Counted from the first letter of the stretch, positions 1-8,276 are shown. The stretch is DNA of 39,786 bases from Candidatus Eiseniibacteriota bacterium (GCA_016223045.1 JACRPT010000067.1:1768-41553); one strand, 5' to 3'. Program-made: numbers and translations. Notes: a model not told the origin generated them from the sequence alone.

Positions 1-1
1 C

Positions 2-1204
2 GACGGCAAGCGCCGCACGCTCACGCTGCGCGCCTCCCGCGTCGCGCGCCTCATGGGCGTCGGCGTCCCGGCACCCGAGGCGCAGCGCCACCTCGAGGGC
101 TTCGAGTTCGGCGTCCAGCCCGGTGAGCCGCTGCGCGTCACCGTGCCGACGTGGCGCGTGGACGTCGCGCTCGAGGACGACCTGGTCGAGGAGGTGGCGC
201 GCGCGCACGGTTACGACCGGATCCCCGAGAGCCCGCTGGAGACCCACGGCGTCTACGCCACGCGCAGCGCGCGCGAGCGCGGGCTCGAGCGCGCGCGCCG
301 CGCGATGCTCGCGCGCGGACTCACCGAGGCCTGGTCGAGCACGCTGCTGGCCGAGCGCGAGGCGCTGGAGGCCGCGCGGCTGCTGGGCGACGACGAGCGC
401 GCGCTGGTGCGACTCGCCAACCCGATGAGCCGCGAGGGCGAGGTGCTGCGGCCGAACCTGGTGCCGGGCCTGCTGCGCGCCTGCGCGCACAACCTGCGGC
501 AGGGCGTGAAGGCGGTGCGCCTGTTCGAGACCGGCGCGGGCTTCCGCGCCGGCGCGGGTCCGCTGCCCGAGGAGACCCTGATGCTCGCCGCGGTCGTGAC
601 CGGTCCGCGCCATGCGCACGCCCACGATGCGGCGCAGCAGGCTGCCGACCACGACGATGCCAGAGGCCTGTGGGAAGCCTGGCTCGAGGAGATGCGCGTT
701 GACACTGCCGAGTGGCGGGCCTATCCTGCGGCCGGTTGGAAACCCGGTGCCAGTGCTGAGGTTGCAAGCGGCGGTTCACGCATTGGATGGGGCGGCACGC
801 TGGCTCTGCCGCTGCTGCGGGCGTGGGAGATCGAGGTTCCGGTCCACCTCTTCGTGGCGCTGCTCGATCCCGTGTTCAGCGTCGCGAGCGCGAAGCGGAG
901 CGTCACTCTCCCGGGCCGGTTCCCGCCGGTGAGCCGCGACGTCGCGTTCTTCGTGCCGGCGGCGCGGACGCACCACGAGGTGGAGCAGGCGCTCGTCCGC
1001 GGGGCGGGGGAGCGGCTGGCTTCGGTCGAGCTGTTCGATGTCTACGCTGGTCCCGGCACTCCCGAGGGCATGAAGAGCCTGGCGTACGCGCTCCAGTTCC
1101 AGCACCCGGAGCGCACGCTCACGGAGGCCGAGGTCCAGGCCATCCAGGACCGCATGGTGGCGGCCGTCGCGAAGCAGTGCGGCGGCCGGCTGAGAGAGCG
1201 ATGA
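2..1204 (+). CDS. pheT: Phenylalanyl-tRNA synthetase beta subunit, 3' part only
   Basis: PheT pairs with PheS to charge tRNA-Phe in the cytoplasm. The reading frame is open from base 2, so the start lies before the window; 400 residues are visible of the usual ~800. They begin in the B5 DNA-binding-like domain, ending with the family signature EEVARAHGYDRIP near residue 75. The catalytic-like core follows (PMSREGEVLRPNLVPGLL, then LFETG). The C-terminal FDX-ACB anticodon-binding domain covers about residues 300-400 (LPGRFPPVSRDVAFFV, then SLAYALQFQHPERTLT). The stop overlaps the next start as ATGA, so the two genes are probably translationally coupled. Confidence 0.96.
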   Translation, partial: DGKRRTLTLRASRVARLMGVGVPAPEAQRHLEGFEFGVQPGEPLRVTVPTWRVDVALEDDLVEEVARAHGYDRIPESPLETHGVYATRSARERGLERARRAMLARGLTEAWSSTLLAEREALEAARLLGDDERALVRLANPMSREGEVLRPNLVPGLLRACAHNLRQGVKAVRLFETGAGFRAGAGPLPEETLMLAAVVTGPRHAHAHDAAQQAADHDDARGLWEAWLEEMRVDTAEWRAYPAAGWKPGASAEVASGGSRIGWGGTLALPLLRAWEIEVPVHLFVALLDPVFSVASAKRSVTLPGRFPPVSRDVAFFVPAARTHHEVEQALVRGAGERLASVELFDVYAGPGTPEGMKSLAYALQFQHPERTLTEAEVQAIQDRMVAAVAKQCGGRLRER

Positions 1205-1497
1205 GCGACACCGCCGTCATGACGACCGACCTCGACCGGCTCAGCGAACGCATCGAGAAGGCGGCCACCCTGTTCCAGCAGGTGCGCGGCGACCGCGACC
1301 GCCTGCAGCGCGAGCGCGACGAGCTCACGCGCCGCGTCAAGGAGCTGGAACAGAAACTGCAAGGACAGGACCCCACCGCGTTGCTCGGGGAGCTGCAGGC
1401 GCTCAAGCGCGAGCAGCGCGACTGGCAGGTCGAGCGGCGCGAGGTGGCGGTGCGGATCGAGGCGCTGCTGAAGAAGCTCGAGCGGCTCGAAGGCTGA
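1201..1497 (+). CDS. Small coiled-coil protein, ZapB-like
   Basis: A 98-residue protein, rich in Glu, Arg, Lys and Leu, predicted to be almost entirely one coiled coil (DLDRLSERIEKAATLFQQV, then long heptad-like runs such as RERDELTRRVKELEQKL). It has no signal peptide or membrane segment. It sits between pheT and zapA: its ATG overlaps the pheT stop by 4 bp, and zapA starts 20 bp after its stop. Short coiled-coil proteins next to zapA often act at the division ring, so a ZapB-like role is reasonable. That rests on context and shape, since coiled-coil sequence alone cannot show orthology. Confidence 0.85.
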   Translation: MSDTAVMTTDLDRLSERIEKAATLFQQVRGDRDRLQRERDELTRRVKELEQKLQGQDPTALLGELQALKREQRDWQVERREVAVRIEALLKKLERLEG

Positions 1498-1517
1498 GAC
1501 CGCGGCGCGAGGACGCC

Positions 1518-1817
1518 ATGGACACCAAGAACCTGGTCGAGGTCCAGATCTTCGGCCACGGCTACACGATCCGCGGTGAGGCCGACCAGGCGTACATCCT
1601 CGGCGTCGCCGCGTACGTGGACCGCAAGATGCGCGAGATCACCGAGAAGCTGCCGGTGGCCTCGCTTTCCAAGGAGGCCGTGCTGGCCTCCCTCAACATC
1701 GCCGATGAGCTGTTCAAGGAGCGCGCCCTGCGGGAGCAGCGGGACCAGGAGCTCGGCGACCGCGCGGCGCGGCTCAACGCCGTGCTGGACGACTTCATCC
1801 GGAGCGGCGCGTCGTGA
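1518..1817 (+). CDS. zapA: Cell division protein ZapA
   Basis: ZapA binds FtsZ and bundles protofilaments at the division ring. The 99-residue protein has the family layout: a small N-terminal globular domain (VEVQIFGHGYTIRGEADQ) with the conserved Y-I-x-x-V-A-x-x-V-D-x-K-M core (AYILGVAAYVDRKMREI), the helix SKEAVLASLNIADELFK, and a C-terminal coiled coil (LREQRDQELGDRAARLN). Length matches the family. It follows a coiled-coil gene and precedes the 6S-like RNA by about 55 bp, a zapA-6S neighbourhood known from several phyla. Confidence 0.93.
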   Translation: MDTKNLVEVQIFGHGYTIRGEADQAYILGVAAYVDRKMREITEKLPVASLSKEAVLASLNIADELFKERALREQRDQELGDRAARLNAVLDDFIRSGAS

Positions 1818-1871
1818 CGGGGCGCGGGGCGCTCCGGTGGCACATGCATTCCCTGCCGTGCTCGTGATGCA

Positions 1872-2052
1872 ACGCAGTTCTTGAACCAACAGAACTCAAG
1901 CAGGGTTTCCCGGTGGCCGGCGACGCCGCGCCGCGGCCCGGATCCGGCGCCCGAGGTCCCCCGGTGGGGACGCGGGGCCGCATCCGGGCCCGCGGAGGGC
2001 CCACCCGGTCGAAGGGGAGCCCACCTGGCTCGCCAGGTCTCAAGAACTCCCG
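1872..2052 (+). ncRNA. ssrS: Candidate 6S RNA
   Basis: The non-coding stretch between zapA and rny folds as a long rod about 180 nt long, the shape of 6S RNA, which binds and sequesters housekeeping RNA polymerase. I see: a closing stem pairing 1876-1887 with 2036-2048 (AGTTCTTGA/TCAAGAACT, then ACC/GGT past one bulged C); a second stem 1899-1906 with 2023-2030; a large open central region (1907-1930 against 1996-2022) corresponding to the promoter-mimicking bubble; an apical stem 1931-1943 with 1982-1995 (13 bp, one bulge); and a terminal hairpin 1956-1961/1966-1971. The TTGAACCAA segment at 1881 resembles a stretch of E. coli 6S. Ends are approximate. Identity rests on fold and location, without a covariance-model hit. 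Confidence 0.7.
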
Positions 2053-2082
2053 GGCACACGGCATCTCGGCGGGGATCCTTTC

Positions 2083-2122
2083 CGGCCGGCGCCGCCGGCC
2101 GCGGCTCCCGCATCTTCGCGGG
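2083..2122 (+). terminator. Two tandem GC hairpins after the 6S-like RNA
   Basis: Two perfect inverted repeats lie between the 6S-like RNA and rny: CGGCCGGC/GCCGGCCG (2083-2090 with 2094-2101, 3-nt loop) and CCCGC/GCGGG (2107-2111 with 2118-2122). There is no T tract, so this is not a classical intrinsic terminator. It may mark the 3' boundary of the RNA or form a structured rny leader. Confidence 0.35.
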
Positions 2123-2152
2123 CACCCGGCCGACGGCACCCTGGGAGTCCCC

Positions 2153-3715
2153 ATGAATCCTCTGACCTGGATCGGCGGCATCGTCCTCGGTGCCGTCGTG
2201 TCGTTCTTCGCCGGGTACGTCGTGCGCGCGCGTATCGGGCGGCGCAACCTGCAGAGCGCGGAGCGCCTCGCCCAGAGCGTGCTCGAGCAGGCCGGCCGCG
2301 AGGCCGAGTCGGTCAAGCGCGCCGCGGTGCTCGAAGGCCGCGAGGAGGCGCTGCGCCTCAAGCAGCAGGTGGAGCGCGAGACCCAGGAGGCGCGCAACAA
2401 CCAGCTCGCGGCCGAACGCGCCTTCCAGGAGAAGGAGGCCGCCTTCAACCGGCGCGTCGAGCTGATCGAGAAGAAGGACCGCGACCTCAAGCGCGCCGAG
2501 AACGACCTGCGCGAACGCGAGGGCGCGGTCGAGTCGCGCAACACGCAGCTCGACCGGCTGCTCCAGGAGCAGACCACGCGGCTCGAGAAGATCGCCGGCA
2601 TGAACGCCGAGGAAGCCCGCCAGCAGCTGCTCGCCGCCATCGAGAGCGAGGCGCGGGCCGAGGCCGCGCGGCGCGTCGCCGAGATCCGCGAGAACGCCCA
2701 GCGCAACGCCGAGCGCGAGGCGCGCAAGGTCATCGGGCTCGCGATCCAGCGCTTCGCCGCGGACCACGCCTCCGAGTCTTCGGTGTCGGTGGTGCACCTG
2801 CCGAGCGACGACATGAAGGGGCGCATCATCGGGCGCGAGGGCCGCAACATCCGCTCCTTCGAGGTCATCACCGGCGTGGACGTCATCATCGACGACACCC
2901 CCGAGGCGGTGATCCTCTCGGGATTCGACCCGGTGCGCCGCGAGGTCGCCCGGCTCGCCCTCGAGCGGCTGGTCGCGGACGGCCGCATCCACCCCGCCCG
3001 CATCGAGGAGGTGGTGGCCAAGGTCAAGGTCGAGGTCGAGAACAAGATCCGCGAGCTGGGCGAGATGGCCTGCCTCGAGGTCGGCGTGCACGGCATCCAC
3101 ACCGAACTGCAGAACCTGCTCGGGCGGCTCCACTACCGCACCTCTTACGGCCAGAACATCCTGAGCCACTCGATCGAGGTCGCGCACCTGGCCGGCATGA
3201 TGGCGGCCGAGATCGGCATGGACCAGAAGATGGCCAAGCGCGGGGGCCTGCTCCACGACATCGGCAAGGCCATCGACCATGATCGCGAGGGCACGCACCC
3301 GGCGCTGGGCATGGAGGTGGCGCAGCGCTACGGCGAGCCGCAGCCGGTGCTCGAGGCCATCGGTTACCACCACGACGACTTCGCCGGCGGCAGCCTGTGG
3401 CCGGTGCTCATCTCCGCGGCCGACGCGATCTCGGGCGCGCGGCCGGGCGCCCGACGCGAGAGTCTCGAGATCTACATCAAGCGGCTCGAGGCGCTGGAGC
3501 GCATCGCGAACACGTTCCCCGGCGTCGAGAAGTCCTACGCCATCCAGGCCGGGCGCGAGGTGCGCATCATGGTCGAGCACAACAAGGTGGACGACGCGCG
3601 CTCGCAGGCGCTGGCCAGCGAGATCGCGCGCCGCATCGAGAAGGAGCTGGAGTACCCGGGCCAGATCCGCGTGACGGTGATCCGAGAGACGCGCGCGGTG
3701 GACTACGCGAAGTAG
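2153..3715 (+). CDS. rny: Ribonuclease Y
   Basis: RNase Y is a membrane-anchored endoribonuclease that starts mRNA decay. At 520 residues it matches the usual length. The N-terminus is a membrane helix ([20 protein letters not shown]), followed by a long coiled coil (about residues 30-190). Then come a KH domain with the GxxG loop in [11 protein letters not shown] and an HD phosphohydrolase domain with [12 protein letters not shown] and a later YHHDD. I place the start at 2153 because the anchor begins right there and a GGGAG lies a few bases upstream. The same frame is open back to a GTG-type start at 1913, but that would add about 80 Pro/Arg/Gly-rich residues ahead of the anchor and run through the 6S-like RNA. 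Confidence 0.96.
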   Translation: MNPLTWIGGIVLGAVVSFFAGYVVRARIGRRNLQSAERLAQSVLEQAGREAESVKRAAVLEGREEALRLKQQVERETQEARNNQLAAERAFQEKEAAFNRRVELIEKKDRDLKRAENDLREREGAVESRNTQLDRLLQEQTTRLEKIAGMNAEEARQQLLAAIESEARAEAARRVAEIRENAQRNAEREARKVIGLAIQRFAADHASESSVSVVHLPSDDMKGRIIGREGRNIRSFEVITGVDVIIDDTPEAVILSGFDPVRREVARLALERLVADGRIHPARIEEVVAKVKVEVENKIRELGEMACLEVGVHGIHTELQNLLGRLHYRTSYGQNILSHSIEVAHLAGMMAAEIGMDQKMAKRGGLLHDIGKAIDHDREGTHPALGMEVAQRYGEPQPVLEAIGYHHDDFAGGSLWPVLISAADAISGARPGARRESLEIYIKRLEALERIANTFPGVEKSYAIQAGREVRIMVEHNKVDDARSQALASEIARRIEKELEYPGQIRVTVIRETRAVDYAK

Positions 3716-3853
3716 GGGCTTCCGCGAACGGCCGTTCTGCCGCGTGGTCGAGACGCGGCCGGCCTGCGGGGTTTCCATGAAGGGCACGACCCGGCCGGCC
3801 ACGCCTCTCGGCCCCGCAGCCCGGCCGTTCGCCGTCGCCCCTGAGGAGGCTGT

Positions 3854-5542
3854 CTGAACATTCTCTTCATCGCTGACGTGATCGGCGCGCCGGGGCGCGA
3901 GGTGGTCAAGGCGCTGCTGCCGGGGCTGCGCCGGCGCTTCGACGTCCACCTGGTGGTGTGCAACGCCGAGAACTCGGCGGGCGGCTACGGGGTCACGCGC
4001 GACTCGGGCACCGCGTTGATCGCCGCGGGCTGCGACGCGCTCACCGGCGGCAACCACCTGTGGGACCGCCGCGAGGGCGCCGCCTACATCGCCGAGGAGC
4101 CGCGCCTGGTGCGCCCGGCGAACCTGCCCGAGGGCACGCCGGGCGAGGGCTGGCGCGTGTTCCGCGCGAGCGACGGCACGGCGGTGGGAGTGGTGAACCT
4201 GCTGGGCCGCGTCTTCATGAGGGAGGCCGACTGTCCGTTCCGCACCGCGGACCGCGTGCTGGGCGCGCTGCGGGAGAAATGCAAGGTCGTGCTGGTGGAC
4301 TTCCACGCCGAGACCACGGCCGAGAAGATGGCGATGGGCTGGCACCTGGACGGACGCGTGAGCGCGCTGCTCGGCACCCACACCCACATCCAGACTGCGG
4401 ACGACCGCGTGCTGCCGGGCGGCACCGCCTGCCTGAGCGACGCGGGCATGACGGGCGGCTTCGACTCGGTGATCGGCATGGACCGCCAGGCCGCGCTCCA
4501 GCGCTTCCTCACGCTGCTCCCGGGGAAGCTGACGCCCTCCGACGGCGACCTCAGGCTGAACGGCGCGCTGGTGACCGTGGACCACGCCACCGGCCGGGCG
4601 CTCGCGATCCGCCGCCTGGAGATCCCGTACGCCCCGGCGGTGTCCGGGGGCGGCGCGCGCCTGCTGCGCGGCGACGAGCCCGCGCTCTCGGTGCGCCTGG
4701 CCGCCCGCGCCGAGGTCGAGCGGTTGCGCGCGCGCGGCGTGACGCCCGCGCTGGCGCTGGTCTCGGTGGGCGAGGATCCGGCCTCGCGGATCTACCTCAA
4801 GCGCAAGGGCGAGGCGTGCGCCGAGGTCGGGATCGAGGCGCGGCGGGTCACGCTGCCGGCCGGGACCGAGACGCACGCGGTGGTGGAGCGCGTGCGCGCG
4901 CTGGGGGAGGACCCGGCGCTGCACGGCATCCTGGTCCAGCTCCCGCTGGCCCCGCCGGCGGCGGCCCAGGCCGTGCTCGAGGCCGTCCCGCCGGGGAAGG
5001 ACGTGGACGGTTTCCACCCGGTCAACGTCGGCCGGCTCGCGGCCGGCCTCCCGGGCTTCGTGCCGTGCACGCCGCGCGGCATCCTCGAGCTGCTGCGCTA
5101 CCACCAGGTGCCGCTCGCCGGCAGGCACGCGGTGGTGCTGGGGCGCAGCAACATCGTGGGCCGCCCGCTCGCCGCCCTGCTGTCGCGCAAGGGCGTGGAC
5201 TGCACCGTGACCCTCGGCCACAGCGCGAGCGGCCCGGCGCTGCGCGCGCTCGCCGCCGACGCCGACCTGCTGGTGTGCGCGATCGGCCGGCCGGAGATGG
5301 TCACCGCGGATTGGGTGAAGCCCGGCGCCACGGTGGTGGACGTCGGCATCCACCGCGTCGCAGCGCCCGACTCGCGCACCGGCCACCGGCTGTGCGGCGA
5401 CGTCGAGGCCGCCTCGGTCGCGCTCGTGGCGGGTGCGCTCACGCCCGTGCCGGGCGGCGTGGGACCGATGACCGTGGCGATGGTGGCGGCGAACACCGTG
5501 CTCGCCGCCGAGGGCGCGTTCGCTCCCTCCGTCGCGAGCTGA
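3854..5542 (+). CDS. folD: Fused YmdB-type phosphodiesterase and FolD
   Basis: One uninterrupted 562-residue frame holds two enzymes. Residues 1-260 are a TIGR00282/YmdB metallophosphoesterase; in Bacillus YmdB hydrolyses 2',3'-cAMP. Its metal ligands all align: D8, E39, N40, N67, H151, H176 and H178, the last two in GTHTHIQTAD. Residues from about 267 to the end are a complete FolD (methylene-THF dehydrogenase/cyclohydrolase): SRIYLKRKGEACAEVGI with the catalytic Tyr and Lys, GILVQLPLAP, GKDVDGFHPVN, VVLGRSNIVGRPLAALL and TPVPGGVGPMTVAM. The start must be the CTG at 3854: an in-frame stop lies at 3842, the next standard start (GTG 3878) would delete D8, and AGGAGG sits at 3844-3849. A GTG at 4640 at the junction could give a separate FolD. 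rny lies upstream and xseA follows after 2 bp. Confidence 0.92.
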   Translation: MNILFIADVIGAPGREVVKALLPGLRRRFDVHLVVCNAENSAGGYGVTRDSGTALIAAGCDALTGGNHLWDRREGAAYIAEEPRLVRPANLPEGTPGEGWRVFRASDGTAVGVVNLLGRVFMREADCPFRTADRVLGALREKCKVVLVDFHAETTAEKMAMGWHLDGRVSALLGTHTHIQTADDRVLPGGTACLSDAGMTGGFDSVIGMDRQAALQRFLTLLPGKLTPSDGDLRLNGALVTVDHATGRALAIRRLEIPYAPAVSGGGARLLRGDEPALSVRLAARAEVERLRARGVTPALALVSVGEDPASRIYLKRKGEACAEVGIEARRVTLPAGTETHAVVERVRALGEDPALHGILVQLPLAPPAAAQAVLEAVPPGKDVDGFHPVNVGRLAAGLPGFVPCTPRGILELLRYHQVPLAGRHAVVLGRSNIVGRPLAALLSRKGVDCTVTLGHSASGPALRALAADADLLVCAIGRPEMVTADWVKPGATVVDVGIHRVAAPDSRTGHRLCGDVEAASVALVAGALTPVPGGVGPMTVAMVAANTVLAAEGAFAPSVAS

Positions 5543-5544
5543 CC

Positions 5545-6912
5545 ATGGCGCTGCTGCCGGAGCAGGAGAAGATCCTCACCGTCAGCGCGCTGACCGCGCT
5601 CATCAAGGACCGGCTCACCGAGGCGTTCCCCGCGCTGTGGGTGCGCGGCGAGCTGTCGGGCGTCAAGCGCTACGGCGCGAGCGGGCACCTCTACTTCTCC
5701 ATCAAGGACGCGGACGCCCTGATCGACGCGGTGATGTGGAAGGGCAAGAACGCCCGCCTCACCTTCGAGCCCGCGGACGGCATGGAGGTCGAGGCGTTCG
5801 GCGGCATCGGGGTCTACGAGCCGCGCGGCCGCTACCAGCTGATCGTCGAGGAGATGCGCCCGGCCGGCGTGGGCGCGTTGCTGCTGGCGTTCGAGGAGCT
5901 CAAGCGGCGGCTCCAGGCCGAGGGGCTGTTCGACCCGGTGCGCCGGAAGCCGCTCGCGCGCTACCCCGCCCGCATCGGGCTCGTCACCTCGCCGGTGGGC
6001 GCGGCGGTGCGCGACATGGTCAAGGTGCTGCGCGCGCGCTGGCCCTCGATCGGCATCGTGCTCGCGCCGGTCAGGGTGCAGGGCGCGGGAGCGGCCGAGG
6101 AGATCGCCGCGGCCATCGAGCGGTTCAACCGCCACGGCGCGGTGGACACCCTCATCGTCGGGCGCGGCGGCGGGTCGCTCGAGGACCTGTGGGCCTTCAA
6201 CGAGGAGCCGGTGGTGCGCGCCATCGCCACCTCGCGCATCCCGGTGATCTCGGCGGTCGGCCACGAAGTGGACGTGACGCTCGCCGACCTCGCGGCCGAC
6301 CTGCGCGCCGCCACGCCCAGCAACGCCGCGGAGCTGGCGGTGCGCGACCGCGCCGAGGTGACGCGCCGCGTCCGGGAACTCGCCGAGCGCGCGGGCCGCG
6401 CGGCCCGGCTGGCGGTCGAAGTCCGCCGCCGCCGCCTCGGGGGCCTCACCGCGCAGTACGGGTTCCGCCGGCAGCAGGACGTGCTCGGCATGGTGCAGCA
6501 GCGCGTGGACGACCTGGTCGAGCGGCTGCGCGCCGCGATCCACGGTCGCGCGCGCGCCGCGCGCGAGTGGCTCGCCGACATCCAGGCGCGCTACGGGTTG
6601 CGGGAGTGGCCGCGCACGCTGGCCGCGCGCCGCGACCAGCTGGCGGCCGCCCGCGAGCGGCTCGACGCGGTCGTGGTGCAGGCGGTGCTGGCCCGGCGCA
6701 CCCGGCTCAACGGCTACGACGACCGGCTGCGCGCGCTCTCGCCCCGGCTGGTGCTCGAGCGCGGCTATTGCCTGGCACGGCGCCCGGACGGTACCCTGCT
6801 GCGTTCCGCGGCGACCCTCGCGGTGGGGGATCCCATCCGGGTCGAGTTCGCCCGCGGCGAAGCGGACGCGCGGGTCGAGGCCGTGCGCCCCGGAGGGAAT
6901 GATGGCCCGTGA
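5545..6912 (+). CDS. xseA: Exodeoxyribonuclease VII large subunit
   Basis: XseA with several XseB copies degrades single-stranded DNA into acid-soluble oligonucleotides in repair and recombination. The 455-residue product starts with the OB-fold (TVSALTALIKDRLTEAFPALWVRGELSG, then SGHLYFSIKD). The catalytic domain follows with IGLVTSPVGAAVRDM, the signature IVGRGGGSLEDLWAFNEE, AISR-like ATSRIPVISAVGHEVDVTLAD and LRAATPSNAAEL. A long Arg-rich coiled-coil tail precedes the C-terminal segment PRLVLERGYCLAR. Its ATG is 2 bp after the folD stop, and its end overlaps xseB by 14 bp. Confidence 0.96.
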   Translation: MALLPEQEKILTVSALTALIKDRLTEAFPALWVRGELSGVKRYGASGHLYFSIKDADALIDAVMWKGKNARLTFEPADGMEVEAFGGIGVYEPRGRYQLIVEEMRPAGVGALLLAFEELKRRLQAEGLFDPVRRKPLARYPARIGLVTSPVGAAVRDMVKVLRARWPSIGIVLAPVRVQGAGAAEEIAAAIERFNRHGAVDTLIVGRGGGSLEDLWAFNEEPVVRAIATSRIPVISAVGHEVDVTLADLAADLRAATPSNAAELAVRDRAEVTRRVRELAERAGRAARLAVEVRRRRLGGLTAQYGFRRQQDVLGMVQQRVDDLVERLRAAIHGRARAAREWLADIQARYGLREWPRTLAARRDQLAAARERLDAVVVQAVLARRTRLNGYDDRLRALSPRLVLERGYCLARRPDGTLLRSAATLAVGDPIRVEFARGEADARVEAVRPGGNDGP

Positions 6913-7258
6913 CAGGAAGCCCGCGCCCGGCGCCGCCGGGACCGACGGAGCCGCGGAGCTGAGCTTCGAGCAGGCGATCGAGCGCCTCCAGACCATCGTC
7001 GAGGAGCTGGAGAGCGGGAGCCTGTCACTCGAGGAGTCCATCGCGCGCTACGAGGAGGGCGTGAAGCTCTCGCGCCGGCTCACCCAGACGCTCGGCGAGG
7101 CCGAGAAGCGGATCGAGCGTCTGACCGAGGACGCGAGCGGCGCGCCCACGACCGAGCCGACGGAGCTCGAGATGCAGGGCCCCGAGAACCCGGGCCGCGG
7201 CGGGCGGCCGGCGGCCGGGGGCGGCAAGCCCGACCCGGAAGGCGAGCTGCCGTTCTGA
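6899..7258 (+). CDS. xseB: Exodeoxyribonuclease VII small subunit
   Basis: Small helical subunit that binds the XseA coiled coil. The family core is clear at about residues 20-75: LSFEQAIERLQTIVEELESG, SLSLEESIARYEEGVKL, then a helix ending AEKRIERLT. At 119 residues it is longer than the usual ~70-80 because of a low-complexity acidic, Gly/Pro-rich C-terminal tail that ends PEGELPF. Either ATG 6899 or ATG 6902 could start it; both overlap xseA, and its stop overlaps the next start (TGATG). Confidence 0.93.
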   Translation: MMARDRKPAPGAAGTDGAAELSFEQAIERLQTIVEELESGSLSLEESIARYEEGVKLSRRLTQTLGEAEKRIERLTEDASGAPTTEPTELEMQGPENPGRGGRPAAGGGKPDPEGELPF

Positions 7259-8178
7259 TGGAGACCGGCCGCAGCGCGCGGGCACGCGGGCCCGCGCGCC
7301 ACGGGCCGCTCGAAGCGCGGCGCCGCACCTTCGAGCGCTGCTTCGTGCGCGCGCTGACCGCGCGCTGCCAGGGACCGGGCCGCGTGGCCGAGGCGATGCG
7401 CTACGCGGCGCTCGGACCCGGCAAGCGGGTGCGTCCCCTGCTCGTGCTCTGCGCCTGCGAGGCGGTAGGCGGGGACTGGCGCCGGGCGCTGCCCGCCGCG
7501 GTCGCGGTGGAGTGCGTGCACGCGTTCTCGCTGGTGCACGACGATCTGCCCGCGCTGGACGACGACGACTACCGCCGCGGCCGTCTCACCACGCACCGGA
7601 AGTTCGGCGAGGCGCTGGGCATCCTCGCCGGCGACGCGCTGCTGGCCTTCGCCTTCGAGGAGCTGGCGCGTCTGCAGTATGTGCACGTGCCATCGCCGCG
7701 CGTGGTGGTGGCCGTGAGGTGGCTGGCGCGCGCCAGCGGCAGCGCCGACCTGATCGGCGGCCAGGCCCTCGACATGGCGGCCGAGCGGAAGCGCGTGACG
7801 CCGCGCGATGCCGGGGCGATCCACCGGCGCAAGACCGGCGCGCTCATGGGCGCCTGCCTCGCGCTCGGCGCCATCGCGGGCGGAGCGGACGCGCGGCAGA
7901 TCGCGGCCCTGGACCGGGCCGGCCGGCAGCTCGGCTTCGCCTTCCAGATCCACGACGACCTGCTGAACGCCGACTCGTCGCTCGCGCAGCTCGGCAAGCG
8001 CGCGGGCACCGATCGGGCCCGCGGCAAGGCCACGTATCATGGGACGGCGGGCCGGGAAGCGGCCGTCCGCAAGGAGCGGTTGCTGCTGCGTTCGGCCCGA
8101 GGCATCATCGAGCGGTGCTGCCGGCACCCCGCGAACCTCCTCGCGCTGCTCGAGGCCGTAGCCGCGAGGGAGAAGTAG
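7258..8178 (+). CDS. ispA: Polyprenyl (farnesyl-type) diphosphate synthase
   Basis: Condenses IPP with allylic diphosphates to make FPP or GGPP for undecaprenyl, quinone and other isoprenoids. The 306-residue protein has the first Asp-rich motif in LVHDDLPALDDDDYRRGRLTTH. It also has the substrate-binding GKRVRPLL, the RRKTGALM motif and the second Asp-rich region FQIHDDLLNADS, then LGKRAGTDRARGKATY. The last Asp of the second DDxxD is Asn, a variant seen in other members. DDxxxxD in the first motif fits a short-chain synthase. It is coupled to xseB by TGATG overlap, the common xseA-xseB-ispA arrangement, with dxs two genes on. The exact chain length cannot be read from sequence alone. Confidence 0.93.
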   Translation: METGRSARARGPARHGPLEARRRTFERCFVRALTARCQGPGRVAEAMRYAALGPGKRVRPLLVLCACEAVGGDWRRALPAAVAVECVHAFSLVHDDLPALDDDDYRRGRLTTHRKFGEALGILAGDALLAFAFEELARLQYVHVPSPRVVVAVRWLARASGSADLIGGQALDMAAERKRVTPRDAGAIHRRKTGALMGACLALGAIAGGADARQIAALDRAGRQLGFAFQIHDDLLNADSSLAQLGKRAGTDRARGKATYHGTAGREAAVRKERLLLRSARGIIERCCRHPANLLALLEAVAAREK

Positions 8179-8195
8179 CGGAGCGCAGGGCAGCG

Positions 8196-8233
8196 GGCGG
8201 CGCGGAGCCGGCCCGGCCCGGCTCCGCGCCGCC
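8196..8233 (+). terminator. 16-bp perfect hairpin after ispA
   Basis: GGCGGCGCGGAGCCGG (8196-8211) is the exact reverse complement of 8218-8233, with a 6-nt loop, 18 bp after the ispA stop. There is no T run. Its place between ispA and the next promoter suggests a transcription end point or an RNA-stabilising 3' structure. Confidence 0.5.
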
Positions 8234-8276
8234 GCGCGCATCCGGACCGGACTCCGCGGTCCCTCCGCGCGCCCTC

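Noticed and set aside
1913-2152. N-terminal extension of RNase Y
   Set aside because: It precedes the membrane anchor, is low in complexity, runs through the 6S-like fold and has no family support; the family length fits a start at 2153.
1562-5386. A very long minus-strand open frame (over 1200 codons) across rny and folD
   Set aside because: High-GC antisense frames stay open by codon bias; the translation is Arg/His/Ala/Leu-rich with no domain, and the + strand holds well-known genes here.
7930-8000. Asn in place of the last Asp of the second Asp-rich motif of IspA as an inactive enzyme
   Set aside because: This substitution is found in other active polyprenyl synthases and the rest of the site is intact.
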